Notes: generated by a model not told the origin, from the letters alone. A stretch of 64,000 nucleotides of DNA from Microvirga sesbaniae (GCF_025460805.1 NZ_JAMXFJ010000002.1:321490-385489); one strand, 5' to 3'. Numbered from the stretch's first letter, positions 1 through 9,345 are shown. Program-made: numbers and translations.

Positions 1-2218
1 TGCCCCAGGCGTGGCCCTCATAGGGCCATTCCGGATAGAGCGAGGGCTGATCCGCCGCCGGCGCTGGCGCCTGATCGGGGGCGACCACCCGCACGATGTC
101 GCGCCCCTGCAGGGAATGATGCCGTTGCGTCGAGACGACCGGGATGCGCTCGCCCGCCTTCCCGATCTCGCCAGTGGCGATCCAGGGGCGGCCGGAGGGG
201 CGTACCGCATAGGCATCGAACCCGATGCCGTCGCCGATCCTGCCGGCGCGCCGACGCCCGTAGCCGAGCGGCAGCGTCACCGCGCCGGGCGCGTGGCCCG
301 GCATGATCCACACGGGCGCGCGAACCGCCCGCCCCTCCACCGTGACGTCGACGGCATCACCCGAAGACAGGCCGAAGACGGCCGCCATCTCGGGCGCGAT
401 GAGGGCCGCATTGCCCCAGACCTGCTTCGTCAGGGGTTTCGGCAGCTCCTGCAGCCAGCCGTTATTCGCGTAGGTGCCGTCCCAGACGGAGGGATCGGGA
501 ACGAACACCACGTCGATGCCGCCGGATGTGGAGGGAGCTGCAGTTTCGGCCGTCATATCGAATCGTTCGGTCAATGCCACCGTGGGGGACGCCGAGCCCG
601 CGATCACGCCGTCCTCGAGCGCGCCGGCCCAGCGTTCCTCGAAGCCATCGCCCCAGGCCTGGCGCCACGTGGCCTGGACCAGCGCCTGACCGTCCAGGTT
701 CTGCCCCGCCATGAGGCCGAGCAACTCCTCCACGCTCAATCCGGGTTTGAGCGGCATCGTTGCGGGCTGCCTCAGGCCGACCGTCCCGTCGAAGGCGCGC
801 AGGTCGCCCCAGCTTTCGAGCGGATGCGCCTCGGGGACATGCCAGTGGCAGACCTCCGCCGTCTCGTCGCGATGCTGGCCGAGATGGAGCGACAATGGAA
901 CGCGCCGGATCAGCGACGCCAAGTCGATGTCCGCCGGAGCGGCATAGACCGGGTTTCCGCCGAGGATCACGAGACGGGACACTGCGCCGGCTTCGATGGC
1001 GCTGACAAGGTCCGCGAGCGTCCCCGTCCCGTCATCGGCCGAACGCACCGGTTCGATGGCCCGAACCGTGGTGCCGAATGCGCCGAGACCGGCATTGACG
1101 GCATGCGCGAGGCCATGGATTCGGGCCGGCTGCTCGCGCCCGGGCACGACGAGACCACGCGACCCCGCCCGGCGCAGCGCATCCGCCAGCTTCGGAACGG
1201 ACGGATGCACCTCGGTGGTCGGCGCCGCCCCTGTTCCCAGGGCGACCGCAAGGGCTTGAGCGAAAGCCTCCATATCTCTCGGCCGCAGAGGAACCCGCTC
1301 GTCCGCGCGGGCGCCGGCGAGGCTCATCCGCGTCTCGACGGCATAGAGGCGTGGCATCGCGCGGTCCCGCATCCGCCGCCGGGCCTGGTAATCCGCCGCA
1401 TAGCGCAGATGCCCCGGCTCCTCGGCGAACAGATCGCCCCCGAGGGTGACGATGACGTCGGCCCGGGTCGGATCGTAGACGAAGTCGAGATCCCGGCCGA
1501 AGGACGCCAAGGCGGCGTCTCGCCGGTTGCCGTCGTCGACGGGTGAGAACACATGAAACGTCGCAAATGGAAAGAGCTGCCGCGCCTGTGCCATGAGCCG
1601 GTGCAGGGTCGGAGACGAGGTCGGGGGCATCAGGACGTGCAGTCCCCGCCCCTCCGACACGACCAGTTCGTTGCGCACGGGTCGGATGGAGTTCGTGAGC
1701 TCCTCCCAGCTCATCGGAGAGCCGCTCCGGAGCGGCGTGTCGGACCGGTCCGGATCGTACAGGGACAGGATCTCCGCCTGGGCGAAGACGTCCGTCGCCC
1801 CGAGGCTTGCCGGATGCAGCGGGTTGCCCTCGATCTTGACCGGCCGCCCCTCCTGGGTCTTCACGAGAACGCCCCGGCCGAAGCCGTTCAGGGCCAGGGA
1901 CGTGGCCACGGTGAGCGGCACGCCGGGCGTGGAGCCCGGCAGGGTCCGGCTCTGCGACAGGAGCGGGGCCTTGCCGTCGGATCCGTTGCCGTTGCAGGCG
2001 GCAAGGCCTCCCAACGCGAAGGAGGCGCTCATCAGCCGAAGAAGAGTCCGCCGGTCGATGGAGGAGGCCTGGACGACGTCGGGAAACTCGGCCTCGATCT
2101 GGCGCCGAACCTCCGGCCGGTCGGCGAGCTCCTCCAGGCTGCGCCAGAGCGTGGGCCCCTTCTCCGTCGTCATGGGGACAGGCACGGCGTCGATGTCGAG
2201 TGGTGGTTTCTCACGCAT
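1..2218 (-). CDS. actB: Alternative complex III subunit ActB, N-terminal part (runs off the window)
   Basis: Subunit of the quinol-oxidising alternative complex III; the family joins a molybdopterin-oxidoreductase-like domain lacking cofactor to a C-terminal Fe-S domain. The frame is open from the ATG at 2218 to the window edge, about 739 residues. The N terminus has the family's typical pattern, LWRSLEELADRPEVRRQIEAEFP, split here as LWRSLEELADRP then EVRRQIEAEFP, followed by a Tat-like stretch DRRTLLRLMSASFALGGLAAC. The visible part corresponds to the molybdopterin-like domain; the Fe-S domain would lie beyond base 1. It starts 5 nt after the actA stop, so the two genes are very probably one transcript. 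Family assignment is from pattern memory, supported strongly by the pentaheme neighbour. Confidence 0.85.
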   Translation of the reverse strand, partial: MREKPPLDIDAVPVPMTTEKGPTLWRSLEELADRPEVRRQIEAEFPDVVQASSIDRRTLLRLMSASFALGGLAACNGNGSDGKAPLLSQSRTLPGSTPGVPLTVATSLALNGFGRGVLVKTQEGRPVKIEGNPLHPASLGATDVFAQAEILSLYDPDRSDTPLRSGSPMSWEELTNSIRPVRNELVVSEGRGLHVLMPPTSSPTLHRLMAQARQLFPFATFHVFSPVDDGNRRDAALASFGRDLDFVYDPTRADVIVTLGGDLFAEEPGHLRYAADYQARRRMRDRAMPRLYAVETRMSLAGARADERVPLRPRDMEAFAQALAVALGTGAAPTTEVHPSVPKLADALRRAGSRGLVVPGREQPARIHGLAHAVNAGLGAFGTTVRAIEPVRSADDGTGTLADLVSAIEAGAVSRLVILGGNPVYAAPADIDLASLIRRVPLSLHLGQHRDETAEVCHWHVPEAHPLESWGDLRAFDGTVGLRQPATMPLKPGLSVEELLGLMAGQNLDGQALVQATWRQAWGDGFEERWAGALEDGVIAGSASPTVALTERFDMTAETAAPSTSGGIDVVFVPDPSVWDGTYANNGWLQELPKPLTKQVWGNAALIAPEMAAVFGLSSGDAVDVTVEGRAVRAPVWIMPGHAPGAVTLPLGYGRRRAGRIGDGIGFDAYAVRPSGRPWIATGEIGKAGERIPVVSTQRHHSLQGRDIVRVVAPDQAPAPAADQPSLYPEWPYEGHAWG

Positions 2219-2223
2219 CGCGT

Positions 2224-2874
2224 CTACCGGTGACAGGTGTTGCAGCTGGTGAGGCGCCGGGAGGCCTCCTGATAGAACATGCGCACATCCTCGGGCAGGC
2301 CCTGGCCATGCGGCTCATATCCGGTCGCAAACACCGCCTCGCGCGGGCGCAGGTGCGGCACCGGATCGCGATGGCAATCAAGGCACCATCCCATGGACAT
2401 GGTCTGGGTCTTGATCGTCTTGGTCATCTGGTCGACGCGCCCATGACAGGTCTCGCAGGCGACGCCCTTGGTCACGTGCGCGGCGTGATGGAAATAGGCA
2501 TAGTCCGGCAGGCGATGAACGGACGCCCACGTGATCGGCTGACCGAGGTCGAAGCTCGATCGGACGGGTTCAAGGACGCTTGCCCCCACCCACACCTGAG
2601 AATGGCACGACATGCAGGTCTGGGCCGAGGGCATGCCGGCGTCCGCCACGCGCTCCACGGTCGAGTGGCAGTATCGGCAGTCGATGCCGAGCGATCCGCT
2701 GTGGAGGTCGTGCCGAAAGGGCACGGGCTGCGGCGCCGGCTTGCCGACATTCCAGGTGCTGCCGGAGCGTGCCCAGACATAGGCCATGGCCCCGGCGGCC
2801 ACGACGCCCAGGCCCATGAGGACGATCGCCACCCGAAACAGAGTGGTCGCCGCCGGTGTGAAGAGCTGCGCCAT
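2224..2874 (-). CDS. actA: Alternative complex III pentaheme cytochrome c subunit ActA
   Basis: Membrane-anchored periplasmic multiheme cytochrome that carries electrons within alternative complex III. The 216-residue protein has one N-terminal membrane segment at about residues 13-34 and five CxxCH heme c sites: C66-H70, C87-H91, C140-H144, C164-H168 and C211-H215. Five hemes and a single anchor are typical of ActA. The last heme motif lies two residues before the stop codon. It is followed after 5 nt by actB. A 92-bp gap separates it from fdhD upstream, so it may have its own promoter. Function is inferred from the heme pattern and the adjacent ActB-like gene. Confidence 0.88.
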   Translation of the reverse strand: MAQLFTPAATTLFRVAIVLMGLGVVAAGAMAYVWARSGSTWNVGKPAPQPVPFRHDLHSGSLGIDCRYCHSTVERVADAGMPSAQTCMSCHSQVWVGASVLEPVRSSFDLGQPITWASVHRLPDYAYFHHAAHVTKGVACETCHGRVDQMTKTIKTQTMSMGWCLDCHRDPVPHLRPREAVFATGYEPHGQGLPEDVRMFYQEASRRLTSCNTCHR

Positions 2875-2966
2875 CGCCCGTGCCGCGCACCCTTTGCTGA
2901 ATCAGGCCGTGCGCCCGAAATGAAGCTTCGCTGTCGACACAATCGGTTCGGCGCAGCTTCGTTCCC

Positions 2967-3782
2967 TTAGACCAGCCGAAGGTCGATGCGCTCAGGATGG
3001 GTGAACACCTCGAAGGCATCCCCCCTTGCGACCGCCACCAGGGTGATGCCGCAGCTGTCCGCGACCCGCACGGCGAGGGCCGTCGGCGCCGAGACGGCGA
3101 CCAGGATCGCGGCGCCCATACGGGCCGTCTTCTGAACCATTTCGACGGACACGCGACTGGTCAGCAGCACGAGTCCGTCAGAACGAGGCTCGGATGACCC
3201 GGCCAATGCCCCGGCGAGCTTGTCGAGCGCGTTGTGGCGTCCGACGTCCTCCCGAATGGCGATCACGCCCTCGCCTGGACGCCAATAGGCTGCGGCATGA
3301 ATGGCGCGAGCCTCCCTGTTCAGGCGCTGGGCGTCGGAAAGGTCGGACATGGCGGTGCTGACAGCCCCGGGGGGCAGGCGAAGCGAACCCGTCACCGTCT
3401 TGACCGGCCGCGTGGCCTCGGCCAGGGATTCCACGCCGCACAATCCGCACCCGACGGGACCGGCCAAGGCACGTCGGCGCATCTGGTAGGAACTGCCCCT
3501 TCGATCCGACAGCCACATCCTGATCTCGCATCCGAGATCGTGCTCGACGATTTCCATCGACAGGAGATCGGCGGGTTCGTGAATGATCCCTTCCGACAGG
3601 CTGAAGCCGATGGCGAAATCCTCCAGATCGGACGGGCTCGCCATCATCACGGCATGGGTCGAACCGTTATAAGTCAAGGCAACCGGCGTTTCCTCCGGCA
3701 CCACGCGTTCACCCGGGAAGGAGGCATCCCGCGCCACGCTCATGCGTGGCAGGCGGATAACGGGAGACACATGCAGGGTCAT
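2967..3782 (-). CDS. fdhD: Formate dehydrogenase accessory sulfurtransferase FdhD
   Basis: FdhD transfers sulfur from a cysteine desulfurase to the bis-MGD molybdenum cofactor of formate dehydrogenase-type enzymes in the cytoplasm. The 271-residue protein contains the family's CxxC loop, GCGLCG, at C112 and C115, an early ETPVALTYNG segment, and the conserved EDVGRHNALDK and TSRVSVEMVQK stretches. Length is normal. Its ATG overlaps the stop of the upstream oxidoreductase in an ATGA arrangement, so the two are probably translationally coupled. That coupling suggests the oxidoreductase is the FdhD client. Confidence 0.95.
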   Translation of the reverse strand: MTLHVSPVIRLPRMSVARDASFPGERVVPEETPVALTYNGSTHAVMMASPSDLEDFAIGFSLSEGIIHEPADLLSMEIVEHDLGCEIRMWLSDRRGSSYQMRRRALAGPVGCGLCGVESLAEATRPVKTVTGSLRLPPGAVSTAMSDLSDAQRLNREARAIHAAAYWRPGEGVIAIREDVGRHNALDKLAGALAGSSEPRSDGLVLLTSRVSVEMVQKTARMGAAILVAVSAPTALAVRVADSCGITLVAVARGDAFEVFTHPERIDLRLV

Positions 3783-6091
3783 TCGGCTGCCTCCGGCCGA
3801 CGCGTCTGCACCGGCGCGATGCGGATCGGAATCGATTTCGCCGCCGGCACCTTGCTATGGTCCGCGTGATGCCAGACCGGGATCAGCGGATTGCACTCGG
3901 GGTAGTACGCGGCACAGCATCCTTCGGGGATCTCGTAAGGGGTCACGCGCAATCCGCTCACCTGTCGCACGACGCCGTCGTCGACGGCCGTCGTGAGCGT
4001 GACCAGATCGCCTTCTCTCAGGTTCATCCTGGCGACGTCGTTCCGATTCATGAAGAGCACCATGCGGGTGCCCCTGACGCCCCTGAACCTGTCGTAATAG
4101 CCGTAGACGGTCGTGTTGAACTGATCGTTGGAGCGTACGGTCATGAGCTTGAAGATGTCGGGATCCTGCCCGGCGATCCCGAGATCCTCCTCCAGGCTCC
4201 GAGGCACGATGAAGTTGGCCTTGCCTGTCTTCGTCTTCCAGCGCCTCTCGCGCGCCGCGATGGGGCGGTGGAAACCGCCCGGCTGCCACATGCGCTTGTT
4301 GAAATCGCGAAAATCTTCGGGATAGGTCTCCTCGATCGCGTCGCGGACGAGGGCATAATCGGCCACCCACTCATCCCAGGGCACCTTGTCGTTCTGCGGA
4401 AGCGTCGCCTTCGCAATCTCCGCGACGATGCGCGGCTCCGACAGGAGATCGGAGCTTGCGGGTCTTGCCACGCCCTTCGATCCATGGATGCAGGCTGTCG
4501 AGTCTTCGACGGCAACGGCTTGAAGCCCGGTTTCCTGCTCGTCGATCTCGATGCGCCCGAGACATGGGAGAATGTAGGAAATCTCACCGGGGATGAGATG
4601 GTTGCGATTGAGCTTCGTCGAGATCTGCACGGACAGGCGTAAGCGCGTCCAAGCGTCCTCCAGCGCCGCCGTCTCCGGTGCGGCCCGCACGAAGTTTCCT
4701 CCGAGCGCCACGAACGCCCTCACCTCGCCTCTGAGAATGCCTTCGCAGGCCTCGACCGTCGTCGTTCCCTTCCAGCGCGGCGGCTCGAACCCATATTGCT
4801 CCTTGAGCTTGTCGAGGGGCACCAGCTCGGGCTTTTCCGCAATGCCGACCGTACGCTGTCCTTGCACGTTGGAGTGGCCGCGGACCGGGCAGATCCCGGC
4901 CCCCGCCTTGCCGATGTTGCCGCGCAGAAGCAGCAGATTGACGAGCATCTGCACATTCTCGACCCCGGCCTTGTGCTGGGTCAGCCCCATGCCGTAGATG
5001 CCGATCACCGCGCTCGCCTGAGCGTACGCGGTTGCGGCCGCCTCCAAGTTCGCCTGAGGCAGGCCGGACTGGCGCTCCAGTTCAGGCCAGGACGCCTCGC
5101 GTGCAGCGCGAGCGAATGCCTCGAACCCATGCGTGTGCTCGGCGATGAAGGCATGGTCGAGTACGGGCCTGCCGCCGACCTCCCGGGCGCGGTCGTCGGC
5201 TTCGATCAGGATCTTGGCCATGCCCATGAGGGCCGCGATGTCCCCGCCGATCTTCACCTGATGATACTGCGACGAGATCCGCGTTTCCGAGCCCGTCAGC
5301 ATTTCCGTCGGCGCCTGGGGATTGGTGAAACGTTCGAGCCCGCGCTCCTTCAGGGGATTGAACGTGATGATCGGCACCCCGCGCTTCGCGGCTTCCTGGA
5401 GCGGATGGAGCATGCGCGGACTGTTCGTTCCGACATTCTGGCCGAAGAACAGGATGCAGTCGGTCTTCTCGAAATCGTCGAGAATGACGGTTCCCACCGA
5501 AACCCCGATGCTCTCGGGCAACGCGACCGAGGTGCTCTCATGGCACATGTTGGAGGAATCCGGCAGATTGTTGGTGCCGTAAAGCCGCGCGAACAGCGCC
5601 CACATGTAGGATGTCTCGAGGGAGGCGCGGCCAGAGGCATAGAGCACCACCTGACGCGGATCGAAGCCTTTCAGCTCCTGGCCGATCTCGCGGAACGCAT
5701 GCTCCCAGGTCACCGGCTTGTAGGTATCCGACGCCGCATCCCAGCGCATGGGGTGCGTCAGACGTCCGGCCTCCTCGAGGTCGTGATCGCTCCAGGTTCT
5801 CAGTTCGGAGAGGGTATGCTCGGCGAAGAACTCGGGCGTCACCCGCTTGGTGGTCAGTTCCCAGGCCGTGGCCTTGGCGCCGTTCTCGCAATACTCGAAG
5901 GTGCGGGGTTCAGCGGGCTTGGCCCAGGCGCAGCTCACGCAGGCATAGCCGTCCGGCTTGTTCTGCTTGAGCAGGATCGCATTACCGCTGAGGAGCCGCC
6001 CTTCCCTGGTCAGGATCGTCTCGACGGATTTGAGGGACCCCCACCCGCCTGCAGGCCCGGGGTAAGGTTGGATCTTCGGCTCATCGTTCAT
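3779..6091 (-). CDS. FdhF/YdeP-type molybdopterin oxidoreductase
   Basis: Putative bis-MGD molybdenum oxidoreductase of the formate dehydrogenase-H-like YdeP group (physiological substrate unknown). I choose the ATG at 6091 because GGGAGG lies 7 nt upstream; a 19-residue in-frame extension to 6148 looks non-coding. In the resulting 770-residue protein, Cys51, Cys54 and Cys68 (YACVSCAW, FEYCENGAK) are candidate Fe-S ligands, fewer than the four in true FDH. NMCHESTSVAL near residue 183 aligns with the FDH active-site segment, with Cys in place of selenocysteine. No signal peptide is visible, so it is probably cytoplasmic. Its stop overlaps the fdhD start. The related YdeP has been linked to acid resistance in E. 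coli; activity here is unproven. Confidence 0.9.
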   Translation of the reverse strand: MNDEPKIQPYPGPAGGWGSLKSVETILTREGRLLSGNAILLKQNKPDGYACVSCAWAKPAEPRTFEYCENGAKATAWELTTKRVTPEFFAEHTLSELRTWSDHDLEEAGRLTHPMRWDAASDTYKPVTWEHAFREIGQELKGFDPRQVVLYASGRASLETSYMWALFARLYGTNNLPDSSNMCHESTSVALPESIGVSVGTVILDDFEKTDCILFFGQNVGTNSPRMLHPLQEAAKRGVPIITFNPLKERGLERFTNPQAPTEMLTGSETRISSQYHQVKIGGDIAALMGMAKILIEADDRAREVGGRPVLDHAFIAEHTHGFEAFARAAREASWPELERQSGLPQANLEAAATAYAQASAVIGIYGMGLTQHKAGVENVQMLVNLLLLRGNIGKAGAGICPVRGHSNVQGQRTVGIAEKPELVPLDKLKEQYGFEPPRWKGTTTVEACEGILRGEVRAFVALGGNFVRAAPETAALEDAWTRLRLSVQISTKLNRNHLIPGEISYILPCLGRIEIDEQETGLQAVAVEDSTACIHGSKGVARPASSDLLSEPRIVAEIAKATLPQNDKVPWDEWVADYALVRDAIEETYPEDFRDFNKRMWQPGGFHRPIAARERRWKTKTGKANFIVPRSLEEDLGIAGQDPDIFKLMTVRSNDQFNTTVYGYYDRFRGVRGTRMVLFMNRNDVARMNLREGDLVTLTTAVDDGVVRQVSGLRVTPYEIPEGCCAAYYPECNPLIPVWHHADHSKVPAAKSIPIRIAPVQTRRPEAAE

Positions 6092-6335
6092 GGGACAGCC
6101 TCCCGCCGGCCGCCGTTCACGCCCGGCGATCCTTGCAACCCATGTCAATGTTCGGAAAGCCTGACCGTTCCGCCCGCGGGGATACCGACCGGAAAAGTTC
6201 CAGGACCGCCACCGGAAACGGCTGCGGCGAAAATCTGCGGCGAGAGGCCTAAAACGGGCTAGACAGGGGGCGAGCGGTTTGTTACACGCACGGCCTCTTC
6301 AGCGGACATCGCGCCGCTGAATTCGCTTCGGCGAC

Positions 6336-6411
<76 letters not shown>

Positions 6412-6634
6412 AATTTCCGCAATGTAAAACAAATACTTAGGCCGCTGAGCGGCGGGCCGACGGCGAGTCGCATTGTCCCGCTGGTCGCACACTGGTCGTG
6501 TTCTCTTTCAGGCGATGTTCTCCCTTCGTGGCGGCCCTGAGCCCCAATGGCGAGACAAAAGGCGATCGGTGAAGAACCATTGCTGGAGTCCCGGTGTCGA
6601 ACCTACGCCGATCGGAACGTATGCCGTTGCGTGG

Positions 6635-6919
6635 CTATGCGAGCAGCCGAACTGTCTCATCTTCAACCGCTGAAATGACACCTTTGACACTGACAACGAA
6701 ATTACGAAACACATTCACGATTGAGAGGCCGTTCACCGGCTCAATATCGCCGAGTGTCACGAACAGATCGATATCCACATTGTAGTAACGCTCGAATTCG
6801 TACGTCGCGCGTAGGATCTCGATCTCTTTTGTGTCAGCGTCCCAAGATCCGGTCTGGAAACGAACCTCTCCGGGGATAGACCATTCTACTGCATCCGACG
6901 GGATAATGGGGGTGGCCAT
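6635..6919 (-). CDS. Hypothetical protein or truncated fragment at the endolysin junction
   Basis: A 94-residue frame with the ATG inside the broken end of the GH19 gene, in another frame. The product is acidic and of ordinary composition (…WDADTKEIEILRATYEFERYYNVDIDLFV…, shown in part), not the Arg/Pro-rich type of shadow frames. I do not recognise it. It may be the remaining part of a gene that lost its 5' end when it was joined to the endolysin fragment, so the annotated start may be accidental. No clear ribosome binding site. Confidence 0.3.
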   Translation of the reverse strand: MATPIIPSDAVEWSIPGEVRFQTGSWDADTKEIEILRATYEFERYYNVDIDLFVTLGDIEPVNGLSIVNVFRNFVVSVKGVISAVEDETVRLLA

Positions 6920-7376
6920 AGCCCCAATACATGATCACGGCCGCGATCCCGGGTTGCATGGCGAGATCCGGGGTGGCGACCAGATCGAACCCGACCTCTT
7001 TGGAGGCTCGGGCATAGTTCGCCTTGCCGGTAAGCTGCACATAGCCCCGGCCAGCAAAACGGGCCCCGTCGCCCGGGGTCAGGTTGCCGAGCTCGGGCGC
7101 CTTCGCCGGCCGGTCGCCCCGGATGTCGTACATGCGTTGAAAATAAGTGCCGCCGCCGAGTTCCTTGATCGGCTGCATGGTGCGGGGCGTCTCATGGTAA
7201 ACAGTGGCCAAGCAGTAGGCGAGGTGCTCCAGGGGCATATCGGCCGGCGCCGCGGTCAGCAGGGCGTCCATGCCCTGGACCTGGCCCTCGGTCAGCTTGC
7301 CGCCGAAAAGCGCCGTCCGGACGGCATTGAAGAAGGAGGCGCGGTTCAGCGCCCGCCCGAATGTCTCGGTGGTCAT
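6915..7376 (-). pseudogene. GH19 (chitinase-like) phage endolysin, 3'-truncated
   Basis: The N-terminal ~154 residues of a glycoside hydrolase family 19 protein, which in phages degrades peptidoglycan. Starting at ATG 7376, it has the catalytic-Glu region VYHETPRTMQPIKE and the GRGYVQLTGKANY motif, then homology-like sequence stops at MYWGYG (about 6915). After that the frame runs on for a short unrelated tail to 6834. The second half of the domain is missing, so lytic activity is unlikely. An in-frame extension to 7544 upstream is probably not coding. It is part of the tRNA-Lys island. Confidence 0.7.
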
Positions 7377-7451
7377 GATGTCCTCGTGATGTGCAAAAAG
7401 TCGTGTCGGCGCGCCTAGATCGGCGGTTTTTGAGATGCTAGAGGCAGAGTT

Positions 7452-8197
7452 ATGCAAAGCTCTGTAGTCGCCGATTGGAAGGGGCACTGCCCCATTTGTG
7501 GCCCGTCTCGCTTTGTGGCGCGGAACCCTTGGTTCCGAGATCACCTGATCTGTCAGAAATGCGAGGGAGGATCACTTCCGAGAGAGCGGGCCTTGATGCT
7601 GGCACTCAAAGCAGTCGCCCCAGACTGGTACAATAAGGAGATCCACGAGAGTTCGCCCGGATCGAGCGGCGTCTCGGTCCGCCTGCGTAATTCATGCCGG
7701 TTCTACACCCCGACCCACTACTTTCCAGGCATCCCCCTCGGGACCCTGCACCAGGGCTACCGGTGCGAGGATCTGGAGAAGCAGACATTCGAGGACGAAG
7801 CCTTTGACTTGGTCATCACGCAAGACGTTCTGGAGCATGTCTTTGATCCAGCCGCAGTCCACAGGGAGATCTAGCGGACGCTGAAGCCGGGGGCTATCAC
7901 ATCCACACTACCCCGATTTACAAGCACCTGGCAGAAACCCGGCAGTGCGCCAGGCTGCGCCCGGATGGCTCCATCGAACATTTGGAGGAGCCGGAATACC
8001 ACGGCAATCCGGCCGATCCCTCCGATCCAGAGGGAGGATCGCTCGTCACCTACCGCTACGGGTACGACGTTGCGGATCTGATCGCGGAATGGGCTCCTTT
8101 CGACGTTGAGATCCGGCGTTTTAACGACAGGACCCACGGCATCATTGCTGAGTTCACCGAAGTTATTGTCTGCCGAAAGAGGCAAACCAAAGAGTGA
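7452..8197 (+). pseudogene. SAM-dependent methyltransferase, broken by a stop codon and a frameshift
   Basis: Two collinear pieces of one gene. The first part (7452-7874) has an N-terminal zinc-ribbon-like CPICG…CQKC pattern and the methyltransferase segment FDLVITQDVLEHVFDP. It ends at a TAG at 7872-7874 directly before RTLKPG. In the G-run at 7889-7893 one base appears to be missing; adding it restores YHIHTTPIYKHLAETRQC and leads into the frame covering 7982-8197 (EEPEYHGNP…EVIVCRK). Repaired, the protein would be about 248 residues. Two independent lesions argue against a sequencing error. Likely cargo of the island. Confidence 0.8.
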
Positions 8198-8224
8198 GGC
8201 CCTGACATTGAGCCAGGGCGCGCC

Positions 8225-8533
8225 TCACGTCCGGCTCACTTCGTGCCAAATCCCGCCATTGCGACCGTACAGAACAACATAGTTGAAGCCGTTGCCGGTG
8301 ATGTCACCATTCGCCAGGAACATATTGCCGGTGCCGCTTTTCAAGACAGCCGAGCTCTGTAGGTGGACGGTCAGATAGTTTCCGTCCGTGTTGTTGAGCC
8401 CCACCAGGGAAGCGCCGGCCGCGCCGGTTCCGCCACCCGCCGCAAAGCTGACGGTTGGTGGAGACGTGTATCCCGCCCCGCGGTTCGTCATCACCACAGC
8501 CTTAACCTTGCCGCTATTGCTGACAAGCGCCAC
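8225..8533 (-). CDS. Phage-type repetitive structural protein, C-terminal fragment
   Basis: A 102-residue frame from a GTG at 8533. It contains VVMTNRGAGYTSPPTVSF followed by a Gly/Ala-rich stretch, a repeat type common in phage tail and other beta-rich structural proteins, and ends in a beta-strand-like tail. An in-frame TAG lies a few codons upstream of the GTG, so the natural N terminus is probably gone. Role is inferred from sequence style only. Confidence 0.45.
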   Translation of the reverse strand: MALVSNSGKVKAVVMTNRGAGYTSPPTVSFAAGGGTGAAGASLVGLNNTDGNYLTVHLQSSAVLKSGTGNMFLANGDITGNGFNYVVLYGRNGGIWHEVSRT

Positions 8534-8564
8534 GCCGGGCTTGCCCGTCTATGGCTCCCGGCGA

Positions 8565-8780
8565 TCAAGCTGCCGCTCTTGAGCTTCCCAAGTGTGCTTC
8601 TGCTGTGGCTTCTGTCAAAGCAAGAACAAGAACACCAATGTCTTCGCCCAGAAGATCGATAGCGTTGCGGGCGTACTCTCGAAAGCGCTCCTTGCGGATT
8701 GCAGGCTCATCGTCCCAGCGAGATGTTGTCTGCTCGGCCTCATGAATCGCCTGAGCCACCAATTCGATTGTGTAATTCAT
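8565..8780 (-). CDS. Small hypothetical protein
   Basis: 71 residues beginning MNYTIELVAQAIHEAEQT, mostly helical, charged, with an Ala-rich tail. Its ordinary composition in an otherwise decayed region suggests a real gene. It lies 31 bp upstream of the structural-protein fragment on the same strand, consistent with a phage gene cluster. No recognisable domain and only a weak ribosome binding site. Confidence 0.5.
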   Translation of the reverse strand: MNYTIELVAQAIHEAEQTTSRWDDEPAIRKERFREYARNAIDLLGEDIGVLVLALTEATAEAHLGSSRAAA

Positions 8781-9079
8781 TTTGGCACCAGCGATGAGAA
8801 CTGATCCTGCTCTCGGTTTAAGAAAAAGGGTTCGTAGCCTTCAATTGCTGGCCAGCAGAATGCCTGCTCCAGTGAAGGACTTACCAGACACAACAATGAG
8901 GATGAACGCACGCTGAAGGGACAAAACTTTCATCCCAAGCTAAGGTTAGCATGGCTGATTTGCCGAATGCTGGCTGTAGCCAGAATGACACAGGAGCCAT
9001 GAACTTCTAGGAAGCCATTCGCTCATGTTCTCGCCGGCCCATTTCCCTCTCGACTTTCGCAACTGAGGGGGACGCCATC
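8781..9079. other. Gene-free stretch in the island
   Basis: About 300 bp with no convincing reading frame, RNA gene or repeat. Base composition is more balanced than in the core genome, in keeping with foreign origin. Confidence 0.5.
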
Positions 9080-9331
9080 ATGCAGAAAGCATTCCGCATC
9101 ATCATCCAACACCGCCTTCTTTCACGGGCGGAGTTGGCCTGTTCGTCCCTGGTGCTGGAGGAAGCCACGAAGACGGCAGCAACAATCACTGTCCGGGAGA
9201 AGCACGGCGGCAAGTCTGGTGACGCCCCGCAAACGTCTCCGCGTCGGTTCACCATGGAAATCGACCTGAAGACCGGAGGCGCTCGATGGGACAGTAACGA
9301 TGAGATAGAGATGAAGCCTGTCTCTCGATGA
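9080..9331 (+). CDS. Small hypothetical protein
   Basis: 83 residues beginning MQKAFRIIIQHRLLS. GAGGGG lies about 9 nt before the ATG. The second half (FTMEIDLKTGGARWDSNDEIEMKPVSR in part) has a beta-strand pattern, and no membrane segment is visible. I do not recognise a family. It converges on the LuxR-type regulator, with 14 bp between the two stop codons. Confidence 0.5.
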   Translation: MQKAFRIIIQHRLLSRAELACSSLVLEEATKTAATITVREKHGGKSGDAPQTSPRRFTMEIDLKTGGARWDSNDEIEMKPVSR

Positions 9332-9345
9332 GCCGCAGCACCAGA

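Noticed and set aside
11..1546. Long plus-strand frame of 511 codons
   Set aside because: Antisense shadow of actB; composition is Arg/Gly/His-rich and without domains, while the minus strand gives the expected ActB sequence.
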